This document shows, piece after piece, positions 6,050-6,646 of a DNA stretch of 6,646 bases. Below the pieces are notes generated by a model. The model was not told where the DNA came from. It searched no databases and saw only the letters and a program-made list of their open reading frames with translations. Within the stretch, counting starts at the first letter, position 1, and each line of letters begins with the position of its first letter. Source of the DNA: Deltaproteobacteria bacterium (GTDB taxonomy: Bacteria; Desulfobacterota; Desulfobacteria; Desulfobacterales; ETH-SRB1); contig QMMZ01000112.1 of assembly GCA_003647525.1 (NCBI GenBank), forward strand, positions 1 to 6,646, read 5' to 3'. The position numbers were made by a program, and so were the translations under genes.

Positions 6050-6646
6050 CTACCTGTGGATAAATAATCGAGTTGCCGTACTGTTATTGTCTTGCAATGA
6101 AATGAAGTAGCTGCCAGGTGACAAATTCTCCAAATTCAGTTCTTCACGAACAACACCTCTGTTGTCAGTCATCGTCTTTTGCCTGAGAAGGATTTGTCCT
6201 GGTAAAGAAGTAACCGTTATTTCGACAGTCCGGTAAGGAATGGTGTTCGCTTCAACATTCAGCTTACCACATGAAGGATTTGGGAAAATCTTCAAATCGC
6301 TAATCGACAATGGTCTATCAAAAATGGATGAAATTTCTTCTGTGTAAATTTTCTTCACCGCTTCATGAGATATGCCATAATTATAAATCCTCACTTTGTC
6401 GAGTTTACCATTATAATTAAAACCGCTTTGATCGGGTAAGGACTGACCAAAAACAAGATCGTAGGTTGTGGTGTTGATTTGCCCAGCAAAAGGTTTAAAT
6501 CCATCCAATTCGCCATCCAGGTAAACCAGGCAATCTTTTCCATTGTACAATACTACAATGTGATACCAAATATCTTTATTAAGTTTGGTTTCAGAATCAA
6601 GGTCGATGATACCTTCAGAACCATTGATAGTAAAACGGAGATACTC
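6050..6646 (-). CDS. Secreted LamG-like protein with T9SS type A sorting domain (C-terminal part, 5' end off window)
   Basis: The reading frame is open to the right edge, so 198 C-terminal residues of a larger protein are visible. The first roughly 100 residues are a concanavalin A-like/LamG domain: DIWYHIVVLYNGKDCLVYLDG (25-45 region), LVFGQ, then NGKLDKVRIYNYGISHEAV (79-97), the last strands of the fold. From about residue 113 comes a T9SS type A C-terminal domain: FPNPSCGKLNVE (121-132), ITVTSLPGQILL, and LSPGSYFISL (175-184), ending TRLFIHR. Such domains direct export through the outer membrane by the T9SS and are usually cleaved by PorU-type sortase with attachment or release of the cargo. 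LamG domains commonly bind glycans, and the upstream part may carry an enzyme or adhesin module. The TTG at 6550 is not the start, because coding continues upstream without a stop. The glycosidase gene follows after 22 bases. Confidence 0.88.
   Translation of the reverse strand, partial: EYLRFTINGSEGIIDLDSETKLNKDIWYHIVVLYNGKDCLVYLDGELDGFKPFAGQINTTTYDLVFGQSLPDQSGFNYNGKLDKVRIYNYGISHEAVKKIYTEEISSIFDRPLSISDLKIFPNPSCGKLNVEANTIPYRTVEITVTSLPGQILLRQKTMTDNRGVVREELNLENLSPGSYFISLQDNNSTATRLFIHR

Noticed and set aside
6548..6550. TTG as the start codon of the T9SS-cargo protein
   Set aside because: The frame stays open for 32 more codons to the edge and those codons encode LamG strands continuous with the rest.
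1..6646. CRISPR arrays, insertion sequences, transposase genes, rRNA
   Set aside because: No regularly spaced repeats, transposase motifs or rRNA-like sequence were seen.

Overview
The window looks like a chromosomal segment from an AT-rich member of the Bacteroidota. The evidence is a type IX secretion / gliding-motility gene cluster, a T9SS-type C-terminal sorting domain on a nearby secreted protein, AT-rich gene leaders without clear Shine-Dalgarno sequences, and TAnnTTTG-like promoter boxes. The long GldL (333 residues) and the porP-K-L-M gene order are closer to the Porphyromonas-type layout than to Flavobacterium, but genus cannot be read from this sequence.

All protein genes lie on the minus strand, so transcription runs from right to left; the only plus-strand gene is a tRNA. 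From 4035 down to 1 is the T9SS core cluster: a PorP/SprF-family outer-membrane protein (4035-3070), the lipoprotein GldK/PorK (2968-1598), the inner-membrane motor subunit GldL/PorL (1559-558) and the N-terminal third of GldM/PorM (503-1, running off the left edge). Gaps are 38-101 bases, consistent with one operon. gldN/porN would be expected just beyond the left edge.

Upstream of that cluster is thpR (4716-4150), an RNA 2',3'-cyclic phosphodiesterase of the 2H family, separated from porP by an 11-bp AT-rich hairpin. The 4717-5037 interval has no protein gene but is dense: two inverted TACATTTG boxes that look like back-to-back promoters for thpR (-) and the tRNA (+), a GC-rich palindromic element, a tRNA-Ala(GGC) gene without encoded CCA, and a strong Rho-independent terminator. 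From 4958 to 5037 I see nothing.

The right part (6646-5038) carries the end of a secreted LamG-like protein with a T9SS type A sorting domain, followed 22 bases later by a signal-peptide-less five-bladed beta-propeller glycosidase of the GH32/GH43 type. The T9SS built partly by the left-hand genes would be the exporter for the right-hand LamG protein; the glycosidase is predicted to act in the cytoplasm.

I found no convincing undescribed system. The points most worth a second look are the GC-rich palindrome abutting the tRNA, the symmetric divergent promoter, the heptad-phased repeats of GldL, and the cytosolic glycosidase paired with a T9SS cargo.
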